The notes beneath the pieces were generated by a model. The model ran no database searches, was not told where the DNA came from, and worked only from the letters and a program-made list of their open reading frames with translations. Of a stretch of 64,000 nt of DNA, positions 42,828 to 52,221 are shown piece after piece; position 1 is the first letter of the stretch; each line of letters opens with the position of its first letter. Both the position numbers and the translations under genes were made by a program. The DNA is from Alloacidobacterium dinghuense (lineage in GTDB: Bacteria; Acidobacteriota; Terriglobia; Terriglobales; Acidobacteriaceae). The stretch lies in the NCBI RefSeq assembly GCF_014274465.1, contig NZ_CP060394.1, positions 5,084,001-5,148,000 of the forward strand. Direction: 5' to 3'.

Positions 42828-44579
42828 TCATCTACGGACAAGCGGTGCTTGTTTGCCTGCGCGCTTTGCTGCTCTCTTTGCCGCAATCTCGCGCACTTCC
42901 TGGCCCATCTTGGTGCGATTCATTAGCATCTGCTGCACAATTCCCAGGACGTTGCTCCCAGCCCAGTAGAGCGCGAGGCCTGAGCCGATATTCCACGTCA
43001 TGAAGCCAAAAACCGCAGGCATGGTAAACGCCATCATGCGCTGCTGAGCCGGGTCAACACCTGGAGATGGCGTAAGCCACTGCACCAGGAACATGGAGAC
43101 AATGAAGAAGATCGGCAGGATATGAAGCGGATCGGGAGCGGAGAGATCGGGCAGCCAGAGCCAGTGCGCCTGCCGCAGCTCGATGACGTTCGAGAGCATG
43201 CGGTAAAAAGCGAAAAGTAACGGCCATTGAATAAGCATCGGAATGCAGCCGCCAAACATGTTCACGCCTTCGCGCTTCTGCAGATCGAAGATCTCCTTGT
43301 TCATCTCCTGTCGGCGCGGGTCGGTAGCCTTGAATTTTGCATACTTGGCCTTGATTGCGTCCATCTGGGGCTGAATGCGCTGCATTTTGAGTGACGACTT
43401 CATCATCTGGAAGCGCGTCGGCAGCATCGCCAGGTTGAGAACCAGAGTCAGAATCAGAATCCCCCAACCCCATTCGCCGGTGACGTGATCGTGCAGGAAC
43501 TTAAGCATCAGGAAGAGCGGCTTGGAGATGATACCCCACCAGCCGAAGTTCACAACCTTCTCCAGACTCACTCCGCCATTCGCTGGAATCGCTCCAAGTA
43601 CGTCGAGCGACTTCGGCCCAGCAAAGACCCGGACACTGTATGGCTCCGCCGCACCCATCGCCGCACCTAGAATCGGAGCTTGCTCGGTTTGACCCGGATC
43701 GGGCTTCTTGGCGTTCTTGGGAATCGTGAGGGTGTTTTGCAGGCTCACGAGATCCACATTTTTTGGTGAATCGGGAAGGAAGATCGCTGCGAAATACAGA
43801 TCGCTGACTCCTGCCCAATCAAATGAACCGTGCAGCGTCTCTCCACCGCTCACCTTCTTGTAGGCCACCTGCTCTGCCTTGCCGCCCTGGGCAGTGTCCA
43901 ATGTGGCCGCAGCGTAATGCGGCAAGGTGTCCTGATCACCGAAGCCGGAGGGCCATGAGAGTAGCGCTGCGACAGGTGTGCCGTTTTGGGTCACAGAGAC
44001 TTCAGCGTTTATGAGGTAGTTTGAATCAAACTTGAAGGTCTTGCGGGCTGTCAGACCGCCGCTCGCATATTCAAAACTGAGCGTACCGGGGGCCGAGATG
44101 CTCCCGGTGGCGGAAGGCACAAACATTGCCTGTTGGAGGCGACTGCTCAGGTTCTGATCATAAGTAAAGAGCGACAGCGGATAGCCAAATTTCGCCGCAG
44201 CCTCATGATTTACGAGGTCGAGAGGCTTGCCATCATCGTCCTTATATTTCTTCAGAATCCAAGAGGTAACTTGAGCGCCACGGTTCGAAAAGGTGATGCG
44301 ATAGAGTTCGTTCTCGACGACGGTTGTCGATTCAGATGCGGCCTGCGTCGTGTTGGCGCTATCAGATGGAACTGGGTCGGTAGACGGTTGCGATTGTGGC
44401 GTGGATTGGCTGGGGCTCGCAGCAGCAGCTTGTTGTTGCGTCTCAGGGGCAGGCGTTGCAGGCTTCTTCGGCTTCATGAACTGGAAGCCGAGAAACATCA
44501 CAAGAAAGATCGTGGTGAACGCGAGAATAGTCTTCGAGTCCTGCCCGCCTTGCTGATTGGGATTCTTTATTTCTGCCAA
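42828..44579 (-). CDS. yidC: Membrane protein insertase YidC
   Basis: A 583-residue inner-membrane protein. It has an N-terminal helix (ILAFTTIFLVMFLGFQFM), a Gln/Pro/Ser-rich linker, a large periplasmic P1 domain (about 85-350), and a C-terminal Oxa1-type domain with five helices (WGWGILILTLVLNLAMLPTR, GGCIPMLIQWPLLFAFYRML, AFTMPAVFGFMTWNIGSGLA). TTG 44577-44579 is the start in this frame, with AGGAAG close before it. It inserts membrane proteins with or without Sec. It lies 9 bp downstream of yidD. Confidence 0.97.
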   Translation of the reverse strand: MAEIKNPNQQGGQDSKTILAFTTIFLVMFLGFQFMKPKKPATPAPETQQQAAAASPSQSTPQSQPSTDPVPSDSANTTQAASESTTVVENELYRITFSNRGAQVTSWILKKYKDDDGKPLDLVNHEAAAKFGYPLSLFTYDQNLSSRLQQAMFVPSATGSISAPGTLSFEYASGGLTARKTFKFDSNYLINAEVSVTQNGTPVAALLSWPSGFGDQDTLPHYAAATLDTAQGGKAEQVAYKKVSGGETLHGSFDWAGVSDLYFAAIFLPDSPKNVDLVSLQNTLTIPKNAKKPDPGQTEQAPILGAAMGAAEPYSVRVFAGPKSLDVLGAIPANGGVSLEKVVNFGWWGIISKPLFLMLKFLHDHVTGEWGWGILILTLVLNLAMLPTRFQMMKSSLKMQRIQPQMDAIKAKYAKFKATDPRRQEMNKEIFDLQKREGVNMFGGCIPMLIQWPLLFAFYRMLSNVIELRQAHWLWLPDLSAPDPLHILPIFFIVSMFLVQWLTPSPGVDPAQQRMMAFTMPAVFGFMTWNIGSGLALYWAGSNVLGIVQQMLMNRTKMGQEVREIAAKRAAKRAGKQAPLVRR

Positions 44580-44588
44580 GAGTGCTTC

Positions 44589-44918
44589 CTATGATCTCGA
44601 TTCGTGTGAAATATGCGCTTCTTTCATGGTAACCGGCGCCTTAGAACTCTGCATGAATGGACATTTCTGCGGGACGGGGTCAAAACCGCCCTTGCCGCCT
44701 GGATGGCAACGCGACATGCGCTTCAACGACATCCATCCTCCACGCAGCCATCCATGTTCATGCACAGCAATCGCTGCATATTCAGAACAAGTCGGCTGAA
44801 AACGGCACGCTCCACCGGCCATCCCTGCACCGGCATGCAACACAGGAGACACGAACAGCTTGTAGAACGTGTGCAGCGGACCCATGAGGAGTACGCAAGT
44901 TCCACGCTCTTTGTTCAT
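44589..44918 (-). CDS. yidD: Membrane protein insertion efficiency factor YidD
   Basis: A 109-residue protein of the short UPF0161 family. The conserved core is [28 protein letters not shown] and [20 protein letters not shown] with FDPVP. An amphipathic N-terminal helix attaches it to the inner membrane and it helps YidC. The first ATG (44916-44918) overlaps the rnpA stop; MGPLHTFY at residue 12 is an alternative start. The last 20 residues exceed the family core. Confidence 0.93.
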   Translation of the reverse strand: MNKERGTCVLLMGPLHTFYKLFVSPVLHAGAGMAGGACRFQPTCSEYAAIAVHEHGWLRGGWMSLKRMSRCHPGGKGGFDPVPQKCPFMQSSKAPVTMKEAHISHESRS

Positions 44919-45325
44919 GCCTCCGTCTCCCGTGAGTCCTTCTTGAGAGACGCTTCAACAGTCGCGAAGACCCGGCCTATTTCACCATTCAGACGGGAAA
45001 AATCAATTTCCAGAACGCTCTTCCGGGGATGAAGAACGACATCGACATTCGAATGCAGATTGCCCAGGTTTTTGCGCACAGCCTCGCGCATCCGGCGCTT
45101 AATGCGATTGCGTTCGACAGCTTTGCCAAGGACTCGCCCTGCGGTAAGGCCAACGCGCGGACCGCAAAAAGAAGATGGGTCCTCGGAACGCGGGCTGAAA
45201 AAATAAGTCATGGAGGCAGAAAAATACTTGCGGCTCTCCTGATACACGCGCTGATAGTCGGCGTGCTTACTCAGACGCGCGCCACGCAGTGGGGGCGGCG
45301 TCCGATCAGAAGCTGTTTCCTGCAT
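44915..45325 (-). CDS. rnpA: Ribonuclease P protein component
   Basis: A 136-residue basic protein. The RNase P signature [20 protein letters not shown] (with the RNR motif) and [11 protein letters not shown] are clear. It assists the catalytic RNA in maturing tRNA 5' ends. It sits 58 bp downstream of rpmH and overlaps yidD by 4 bp, the usual order. Confidence 0.95.
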   Translation of the reverse strand: MQETASDRTPPPLRGARLSKHADYQRVYQESRKYFSASMTYFFSPRSEDPSSFCGPRVGLTAGRVLGKAVERNRIKRRMREAVRKNLGNLHSNVDVVLHPRKSVLEIDFSRLNGEIGRVFATVEASLKKDSRETEA

Positions 45326-45383
45326 GGCTTTTTCGTTTATTTTCTGGCTTCCGGGTTGGCGAAGCCGAAGAAAGAATGGAGGC

Positions 45384-45539
45384 TTAGTCGCGATATCCTG
45401 CGCTCACCGAGACACGCTTGCGTCCCTTGGCGCGGCGGCGTGACAGAACTGCAGCCCCGCTCTTCGTCTTCATGCGGCTGCGAAACCCGTGGGTCTTCGA
45501 GCGGCGGCGGCGATTCGGTTGAAATGTGCGCTTCGGCAT
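45384..45539 (-). CDS. rpmH: 50S ribosomal protein L34
   Basis: A 51-codon gene on the minus strand: [20 protein letters not shown], then [20 protein letters not shown] and a short [11 protein letters not shown] end, which is the complete L34. GGAGCCCACCTCC lies before the ATG at 45537-45539. It is the first gene of the rpmH-rnpA-yidD-yidC-jag-mnmE operon and divergent from dnaA. Confidence 0.97.
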   Translation of the reverse strand: MPKRTFQPNRRRRSKTHGFRSRMKTKSGAAVLSRRRAKGRKRVSVSAGYRD

Positions 45540-45968
45540 GGAGGTGGGCTCCTCAAAAATTCTTCAATGAAATATGGGTGCCGTCCACAGAGCAGGAAAT
45601 TACTCAGTGCAGCAATTTCTGAGTATATCTCATCCTAGTCCTATCGGCAAAACACGCGGCTGGGTCAACTTTTTCACAACCGGTGGTGCAACTCCAAATG
45701 AGACACACAATTTGCATCGAAAGTAAGGTTTCAACCACGCTTAAATGTGCTACTATCGGCTCCGTTCACTAGAGATTTTTCTGCGCGTCCTGCTGCACTC
45801 AAAGATCGCATTGTGAGAGCTTAATCGCACTCATCCAAGCTCCTGGCACACCAGAGCGAACCTTGGCCCCGGGCTTTGCACAACCGGGCAAGGATGTTGT
45901 TTTTTCGCTGTGGCGTTTCACCAAGGGTTCCGATCGCACTGCGGCGGACGCCGCGCGAAGGAAACACG
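45540..45968. promoter_or_regulatory. rpmH-dnaA divergent intergenic region, possible origin part
   Basis: 429 bp without a gene. It holds the divergent promoters of rpmH and dnaA. A DnaA-box-like TTTTTCACA lies at 45670-45678, and the middle (45600-45790) is AT-richer than its surroundings. A single box is too little to call oriC here. The dnaA ribosome site AAGGAA lies at 45957-45962. Confidence 0.4.
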
Positions 45969-47405
45969 ATGTCTTTTGTCCCTGCAACCCCTACTTCACT
46001 CAACCCATGGGTGCGGATTCTGGGGGCTCTCGAAAAGAAAATCAACCGGCAATCGTTTGACACCTGGTTGAAGCCAACTCGATTTAGCCACATCAGCGGC
46101 AAGAAACTATTTGTTCGGATTCCAACACCAGAGTTTCAGCACGTCGGAGATCGCTACGGCGATTTGATCCAGGAAGCCATTGACAATCTTCAGGTCGAGT
46201 TCGACGAAGTCGTGTTCATCACGCCGGAAGAGGATCCCACACTCGTGCGTGTGCGCGAGGATGGGGGCTTTGCTCCAGTGCCCACCCATTCGCCGACTGC
46301 CCCGCCCAATGGATTTCGTGACGGCGCGCGTGGCGTAGCACGGACAGCCGGTGCGCCACAGCAGGGCCGCTTTGACTGGTCGTCTGCGGCGCAACTCAAT
46401 CCGCGCTACACCTTCGATGCTTTCGTCATTGGCGCAGGCAACCAGTTTGCGCGCGCCGCGGCCGAGGCCGTGGCCGAACGTCCGTCAAAGGCATACAACC
46501 CGCTCTTCCTGTACGGTGGCGTGGGCATGGGCAAGACGCACCTGATGCATGCAATTGGTCATGAAGTGAAACGTCGCGAGCCACAGACATCCATCTGCTA
46601 TGTCTCGAGTGAAAAGTTCACCAACGAGATGATCAACTCGCTCCGCTACGACAAGATGACCAGCTTCCGCGACAAGTTCCGGACAGTCGACCTGTTGCTT
46701 ATCGACGATATCCAGTTCCTCGCGCAGAAGGAACGCACGCAGGAAGAGTTCTTCCATACCTTCAATGCGCTGCACGAGAACATGAAGCAGATTGTTATCG
46801 CTTCCGATCGTCCTCCCAAGGAACTGGCCGAAATTGAAGACCGCCTGCGCTCCCGCTTCGAGTGGGGACTGATTGCCGACATCCAGCCGCCGGATCTAGA
46901 AACAAAGGTCGCCATCCTGCAGAAGAAGGCAGAAAACGACCATATGGTTCTGCCTGTTGATGTGGCACTTTTCGTTGCATCCAATGTCAGAACGAATGTC
47001 CGTGAGCTCGAGGGAGCGCTTACACGGCTCTTTGCATGGTGCAGCATGAGCGGAGTCGAAATTACTTTGCCGGCGGCCCAACAATGCCTCAAGCAGTTTA
47101 TCGATACACAGGTACGCAAGATTACGATTGAGGCAATTCAGCGTGCTGTGGCTGAGCAATTTGGCATGCGTGTAACGGAGTTGAAGCAAAAGAACAATTC
47201 GCGTGCTGTCGTCGTACCTCGTCAGATTGCGATGTTCCTGGCAAAAACGATGACAGAGGCTTCTTTACCGGAGATCGGTCGTCAATTTGGTGGTAAACAC
47301 CACACGACCGTGATGCACTCCATTGCGAAAATTGAAGAACAACGGCGTTCAGACAAAGACCTGAATCGCATGATCAATAAACTTCAGGAAACATTAAATA
47401 GCTGA
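45969..47405 (+). CDS. dnaA: Chromosomal replication initiator DnaA
   Basis: A 478-residue protein from ATG 45969 (AAGGAA seven bases upstream; the frame is open to 45876 but that extension is not DnaA-like). Domain I is NPWVRILGALEKKINRQSFD; a short linker follows. Domain III carries Walker A YGGVGMGKTHLMHAIG and Walker B LLLIDDIQFLAQ. Domain IV ends with the DNA-binding signature FGGKHHTTVMHSI. It melts oriC and loads the replisome. Intact and of normal length. Confidence 0.98.
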   Translation: MSFVPATPTSLNPWVRILGALEKKINRQSFDTWLKPTRFSHISGKKLFVRIPTPEFQHVGDRYGDLIQEAIDNLQVEFDEVVFITPEEDPTLVRVREDGGFAPVPTHSPTAPPNGFRDGARGVARTAGAPQQGRFDWSSAAQLNPRYTFDAFVIGAGNQFARAAAEAVAERPSKAYNPLFLYGGVGMGKTHLMHAIGHEVKRREPQTSICYVSSEKFTNEMINSLRYDKMTSFRDKFRTVDLLLIDDIQFLAQKERTQEEFFHTFNALHENMKQIVIASDRPPKELAEIEDRLRSRFEWGLIADIQPPDLETKVAILQKKAENDHMVLPVDVALFVASNVRTNVRELEGALTRLFAWCSMSGVEITLPAAQQCLKQFIDTQVRKITIEAIQRAVAEQFGMRVTELKQKNNSRAVVVPRQIAMFLAKTMTEASLPEIGRQFGGKHHTTVMHSIAKIEEQRRSDKDLNRMINKLQETLNS

Positions 47406-47541
47406 TTAAATTAGGCTTAGTGTAACAATTTATTATTGCTTGAAAACTCCTTCTCCTTGCGCTAACGTACCTGCGCTTTACACAGATGCAGGTTCAGACG
47501 GCGGTAAGGTCATCTACGCGTTCAGAGGAAAGGAGATTTTC

Positions 47542-47796
47542 ATGCTTTCTATTCTCTGGTGGATCATTGTCGGTCTGATCGCTGGCTGGATCACTGGCAA
47601 GTTGATGAAGGGAAGCGGCTATGGTCCGGTGATGGACATTATTGTCGGCATCGTAGGCGCGATCATTGGTGGCTTTATCATGCGCGCTCTTGGATTTACG
47701 GGCCGGGGCGGAATGATTTACACCATCGTCATCGCGGTGCTGGGTGCGGTGATTTTGACGTTTCTGATAAGACTCATCTCCAGCAAAAAAGCTTGA
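47542..47796 (+). CDS. GlsB/YeaQ/YmgE family stress-response membrane protein
   Basis: An 84-residue protein from ATG 47542, eight bases after AGGAAAGGAG; the longer frame from 47440 lacks support. Three helices rich in Gly and Ile (LWWIIVGLIAGWITGKLMKG, MDIIVGIVGAIIGGFIMRAL, YTIVIAVLGAVILTFLIRLI) define the transglycosylase-associated/GlsB family. Members are induced by stress, but the biochemical role is unclear. It lies between dnaA and a secreted esterase. Confidence 0.92.
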   Translation: MLSILWWIIVGLIAGWITGKLMKGSGYGPVMDIIVGIVGAIIGGFIMRALGFTGRGGMIYTIVIAVLGAVILTFLIRLISSKKA

Positions 47797-48054
47797 TACA
47801 GCATAAGAACGCATCGAAGACAACTCCTGATCCTCCGTCTCGACGCGCTCTGTGCAGGACCTGAACTAATGTTCCTTGAAGAAACCAATCGAGCGCCTTC
47901 ACTTTGACTGTTTCGCGATGATCATCCCAGCAGTCTTCTGGTAGGTCGCTTGCGGGATGATCTTCTTCTGCACTAATTCATTTTTTCTCGCGTAGGGCCG
48001 CCCAGCGACGATTTTCTGCGCATTTAAGGATGTCGCTTGCTATCCTCTCCGGTA

Positions 48055-49182
48055 ATGGGTTTGCGTCACTTCTTCCTCCTGTGTTTTGCTGCTCTACTCG
48101 CCTTGCCTGCCTCTGCCCGTCACCAGGACACGGGGTTTCTCAACCGTACCCTCAGCCTGCAAGGCACGACGCGTAAATACCAGGTCTATCTTCCGGAAAC
48201 ATGGAATGAGCACCAGCGTTGGCCAGTCATTCTCTTCCTGCACGGCTCTGGTGAGCGTGGAGTGGATGGGATAGATCAAACGCAGATCGGACTGCCTTCA
48301 GCCATCCGCTCTCATCCAGAGCGATGGCCATTTGTGGTTGTTATGCCGCAGGTACCTTTCCAGCACCATCACTGGACCGATCCAGACATGATGCAGATGG
48401 CCATGGCGGCACTCCGCGCCAGCGTGAAGGAGTTTCACGGAGACCCGGAGCGACTCTATGTGACTGGACTTTCTTTGGGCGGATATGGAACCTGGGAAAT
48501 CGCCAAGAACTGGCCTCATACCTTTGCGGCCGTCGTCCCGATCTGTGGTGGAGTTTTCTGGTCCTACGCTCCTGAGCGCTGGCATAACACCGATCTGCCG
48601 CAGGAATACGCGCGCGCGGTAGGTAGGACACCGGTGTGGATTTTCCATGGAGCCGAAGATCCTGTCGTTATACCAAAACAAGCTGCGCTCATGTACGAAG
48701 CGCTCAAATCGGACAATGGTGAGGTGCGCTTCTGGGAGTATGCTGGCGTTCGCCATAACGCTTGGGACAAGGCCTATGCCAACCCAGACCTGCCTCGGTG
48801 GCTGCTCTCACACACTCTAAGCCAGATTCCTACGCTCCAACCTGCAGCCGAATACTTTCTTGTTCCGGTGCATCCGGTGCCTGCCAAGGTTAACCCTTCC
48901 ATCTATGATGCCTACGTCGGCCAATACGAGGATCAGGGGATTATCCAGACCACAGTCTACCGACAGGGCGATTCTCTTTACGCCAGGAGTCGCGTAGGTG
49001 AAAGTAACGAACTTTTGCCCGAGAATCCGACCACCTTCTTTTACATTTCCGGAAGTCCAACGCGGCTCATCTTCCAGAAGGATGCCTCTGGCCAGGTCCG
49101 CGGACTCATTTACCACGACGACCGGCACGAGGAATTCTGGCCGCTGGTTACCCCGCGACGCTCAACTTCCGCGCAGCGCTAG
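48055..49182 (+). CDS. Secreted alpha/beta-hydrolase (esterase/peptidase type)
   Basis: A 375-residue protein with a signal peptide (HFFLLCFAALLALPASA). The hydrolase core is visible: VILFLHGSGERG (oxyanion region), YVTGLSLGGYGTWEIA (nucleophilic Ser in GLSLGG), IFHGAEDPVV (acid Asp), YAGVRHNAWDKAY (His). This is close to the phospholipase/carboxylesterase and LpqC/Poly(3-hydroxybutyrate) depolymerase-like group, but the substrate is not clear. The C-terminal 100 residues form an extra domain (YDAYVGQYEDQGIIQTTVYR) of DUF3471-like beta type. ATG 48055 is chosen over TTG 48037. The gap 47797-48054 shows no feature. Confidence 0.88.
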   Translation: MGLRHFFLLCFAALLALPASARHQDTGFLNRTLSLQGTTRKYQVYLPETWNEHQRWPVILFLHGSGERGVDGIDQTQIGLPSAIRSHPERWPFVVVMPQVPFQHHHWTDPDMMQMAMAALRASVKEFHGDPERLYVTGLSLGGYGTWEIAKNWPHTFAAVVPICGGVFWSYAPERWHNTDLPQEYARAVGRTPVWIFHGAEDPVVIPKQAALMYEALKSDNGEVRFWEYAGVRHNAWDKAYANPDLPRWLLSHTLSQIPTLQPAAEYFLVPVHPVPAKVNPSIYDAYVGQYEDQGIIQTTVYRQGDSLYARSRVGESNELLPENPTTFFYISGSPTRLIFQKDASGQVRGLIYHDDRHEEFWPLVTPRRSTSAQR

Positions 49183-49759
49183 CCAACTGCCAAACCGATT
49201 TCCATTCCCAAGCCGAGAACAGCGGCATCGCTGTGGATTCTTCGGGTAAGAAGCATCTAGTGGATTTCCCACTATCGCCAGAGGTGCTCTATTCCTGCCT
49301 GAAAACGTGCTTTCCACCCTAGCATTGAGTTTTTCCACACGAGCTTTTGATGTGGACCTGTGCACGATGCGGAGAACGCGGTGCGTTTGGGAAGCTTTTG
49401 GGCGCATCTTCCAAAGTTTTCGTTTTTAAGAGCCCTACTTTTCTAAAACGTGTACGGCTCGGAAGGAGCGCTGATAGAGATTTTGGGCGAGCTTTCCACT
49501 TTTCCGCATTGATCTGCTACGGCTACTATCTATTCTTTAATACTTCATATAGAAGCAGAATTCGTCGCGCCAGTCCGCTCCACTTCGCGCTCTTCCCCGG
49601 CTTGCCTGTTACCCTTTGCAAAATTTCCCACTCACCTGCCACGTTTTCCGCAAGCACAAGGTGAGGTTTTCTCACTAGAATGAATTCCATCGGGCTTCGC
49701 GCTTCTTTCTTTTGCGCGCGGTGGTGTAAAGTGTGGCAAATCCCTAAAGGGGGCAGAGT
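49183..49759. other. 577-bp non-coding tract before dnaN with DnaA-box-like motifs, oriC candidate
   Basis: No protein-like frame. It carries TTTTCCACA (49331-49339, fits TTWTNCACA) and further same-strand TTCC(C)AC motifs at 49266-49273, 49311-49317, 49492-49500 and 49623-49632. T-rich runs lie around 49420-49450 and an AT-rich stretch around 49530-49560. Being between dnaA and dnaN, with the operons on both sides diverging, it is a plausible replication origin. The ribosome site of dnaN (AAGGGGG) ends the tract. Confidence 0.45.
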
Positions 49760-50929
49760 ATGCCTGGCGTAGGCGTAGAGCAGGAAAAACAAACGGCGCA
49801 AAGCGCCATGGAAATCAGCGTGAGCCGGCAGGAATTGCTGCGCGAGCTAACGGCTACCCAGAGCGTGGTTGAACGCAAAACGACGATTCCCATTCTTTCG
49901 AACTTTTTGATTGAAGCTGCGGATGACAAGCTGATTATTACCGGTACGGATCTAGACCAGAGCATGAAGACTTCATGCCCGGCGAAGGTCAAGAAGCCCG
50001 GTGCGTGCACAATTCCGGCTCGCAAGCTCTATGACTACATCAAGTTGCTCGGTGATGGAGACATTTCCATTAAGCTGCTCGAAAACCACTGGGTTCAGAT
50101 CCGCGCCGGGCGTTCGAATACGAAGATGGTTGGAATGGCGCGCGCCAACTTTCCCCAAGTGCCGGAGTTTCCGGAAAGCAGCGTCACGAAGATACCCACC
50201 TCCTCGTTAAAGAATCTGATCTCGAAGACGATATTCGCCATATCGAACGAGGAATCACGGTACACGTTGAACGGTGCCCTTCTGGTTTTCAAGGCCGAAA
50301 GCCTGACAATGGTGGCCACCGACGGTCACCGTCTCGCGCACATTGAAAAGTCGGGCGAGAGTCTTTCGAATATCAGTGGAGAGAAGAAGACGCTGATTCC
50401 ACGTAAGGCGCTGGCTGAACTTCAGTCGTTGCTGGCCAACAGCGACGAAGAGTATCTCGAGTTTGCTGATGATGATCAAACGCTCTTCTTCCGCATCGGC
50501 CACCGCACGCTGACCAGTCGTAAGTTGACAGGCCAGTTCCCGAATTATGAGGCTGTGATGCCTCGCGACAACAACAAGTTCGTCGTCGTACGGAGCGAAG
50601 ATTTAAACGCCTCGATTCAGCGTGTGGCGCAATTTGCCGATGAGCGCTCGGGGGCAATCAAGATTCGTATCGAGCAAAATGAGCTCAAGATTTCGTCTTC
50701 ATCGACGGATTCAGGCGAATCGGAAGACGTGATTGAGACTCCTTACAATTTCGACGCGATCGTAGTCGGATTCAATTCCGCCTATCTCTTGGACTTTCTA
50801 AAGGCGACGGGAAATGCCGGCGAGGTTCGGTTGGAGTTCAAGGACGCGCAATCAGCTGGGCAGATGCGCCCTGAAGATGGCGCGGATGACTACAAATATC
50901 GCTATATCATCATGCCCATGCGCATCTGA
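49760..50929 (+). CDS. dnaN: DNA polymerase III subunit beta (sliding clamp)
   Basis: A 389-residue protein with the three clamp domains. Landmarks are MEISVSRQELLRELTATQSV, ERKTTIPILSNFLIEA, VATDGHRLAH and, at the end, YKYRYIIMPMRI. It encircles DNA and tethers the polymerase. The start used is ATG 49760, six bases after AAGGGGG; this gives 16 residues (MPGVGVEQEKQTAQSA) before the usual N-terminus at 49808, whose own upstream has no ribosome site. It is separated from dnaA by two genes and the non-coding tract. Confidence 0.97.
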   Translation: MPGVGVEQEKQTAQSAMEISVSRQELLRELTATQSVVERKTTIPILSNFLIEAADDKLIITGTDLDQSMKTSCPAKVKKPGACTIPARKLYDYIKLLGDGDISIKLLENHWVQIRAGRSNTKMVGMARANFPQVPEFPESSVTKIPTSSLKNLISKTIFAISNEESRYTLNGALLVFKAESLTMVATDGHRLAHIEKSGESLSNISGEKKTLIPRKALAELQSLLANSDEEYLEFADDDQTLFFRIGHRTLTSRKLTGQFPNYEAVMPRDNNKFVVVRSEDLNASIQRVAQFADERSGAIKIRIEQNELKISSSSTDSGESEDVIETPYNFDAIVVGFNSAYLLDFLKATGNAGEVRLEFKDAQSAGQMRPEDGADDYKYRYIIMPMRI

Positions 50930-51012
50930 TCATCGCCGTATTCGGGCGGCAATGATATGATAGTTCTCAATTTCCCGTCTTGCCTTGGGTCGACCGAGCC
51001 GAAATTCTGAAT

Positions 51013-52044
51013 ATGCGCGCGAAACGTTGCTGGGGTCAGACCCTCGCTTTTTTCAACGCTTTTCGTCCTAGACACCTTCTGACGGCCAACAGATCCGGTG
51101 CAACGGATCACGACCGGTTCTTCGCCGCGGCAGAGTGCACTCTGGACGACTTCTACATATTCGACAGTATCCCCGATGCAACGGGAGCCATTGTCGACTT
51201 CAGCTTCAGCTACATCAACCCTAACGCTGAGCGGCGGCTCGGCGTACCCCGCGAAGCCCTTTACGGCAAAATCCTCACCGAAGTTCGGCCGTTCATGATC
51301 AAATCCGGCCTCATCCACAAATACCGTGAAGTCGTCCGCACCGGCATTCCTTATACCTGCGAAGTATTCATCGACGACGAGATGATCAAAGGTACCTGGC
51401 TCAACGTCCAGGTCGTCCGGCTTGGCACTGGCATCGCCATCACCAGCCGCGACGTCACCGAGCACCGCCGGCGCTCCGATCACGTCAACTATCTCGCGCA
51501 TCACGACCACCTGACTGGCCTCGCCAACCGTATGCTGCTCCACGAGCGTCTCCGCTTGGCGATCCTCCGTGCGCAGAATCACGACCAAAAGGTTGCCATC
51601 TTCCTCGTTGACATCGATTACTTCAAACAGATCAATGACTCGCTCGGCCACGCCGACGGCGACGTCCTCCTTGCGACCGTCGGTCAGCGCCTATTATCGT
51701 CTGTGCGCGAGTCTGATACCGTGGCGCGTATGGGTGGAGACGAGTTCGTCATCGTGATGCCCGAATTCCGCACTACGGAAAACGTTGAGCACTGCGCTCA
51801 GCAAATTATGCGCAACGCCTCCCAGCCCATGGCGATTAGCGGTCGGGAAGTCAGCCTTACTCTTAGCATCGGCATCTCTATTTTTCCGGAGGGCGGCCGC
51901 ACCCCCGAAGAACTCCTCCGCAACGCAGACACCGCCATGTACACCGTGAAAGACACAGGCCGCAATAGCCTCTGCGTTTTCAACGAAAGCCCGCTGGTAG
52001 CGCGCCTTACCCCGCCTGACCTACGCGCCCCTATTCTTCTGTGA
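51013..52044 (+). CDS. PAS-GGDEF diguanylate cyclase
   Basis: A 343-residue cytosolic protein. The N-terminal PAS-like domain (about 40-150) contains FYIFDSIPDATGAIVDFSFS, YINPNAERRLGVPREALYGK and a C-terminal cap GIAITSRDVTEHR. The GGDEF domain (about 165-325) has HHDHLTGLANRMLLHERL, FLVDIDYFKQINDSLGHADG and the active site ARMGGDEFVIV. RESD lies five residues before GGDEF and is a proper RxxD product-inhibition site. It should synthesise cyclic di-GMP in response to a signal sensed by the PAS domain. ATG 51013 is chosen over TTG 50980. Confidence 0.92.
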   Translation: MRAKRCWGQTLAFFNAFRPRHLLTANRSGATDHDRFFAAAECTLDDFYIFDSIPDATGAIVDFSFSYINPNAERRLGVPREALYGKILTEVRPFMIKSGLIHKYREVVRTGIPYTCEVFIDDEMIKGTWLNVQVVRLGTGIAITSRDVTEHRRRSDHVNYLAHHDHLTGLANRMLLHERLRLAILRAQNHDQKVAIFLVDIDYFKQINDSLGHADGDVLLATVGQRLLSSVRESDTVARMGGDEFVIVMPEFRTTENVEHCAQQIMRNASQPMAISGREVSLTLSIGISIFPEGGRTPEELLRNADTAMYTVKDTGRNSLCVFNESPLVARLTPPDLRAPILL

Positions 52045-52177
52045 AGGAAAGACGCAGGATATGTCTCGCGCTTAGTAGATGTGAATAGTTTGGGACTGGC
52101 AAAACTGGGCTTTTAGCGCACAAAATTCCAATTTATTTTGAGGGAAGAAAAGGGAATCACTTTTCCTCGGGAAACGA

Positions 52178-52204
52178 AAGGCCCGGATGATCTCCGGGCC
52201 TTTT
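52178..52204. terminator. Bidirectional terminator between the GGDEF and YXWGXW genes
   Basis: The hairpin AAGGCCCGGA-TGATC-TCCGGGCCTTTT has a 10-bp stem. A runs on one side and T on the other allow it to work for both the plus-strand cyclase gene and the convergent minus-strand gene, whose stop is 18 bp away. Confidence 0.85.
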
Positions 52205-52221
52205 GTTATGAATGGAACTGT

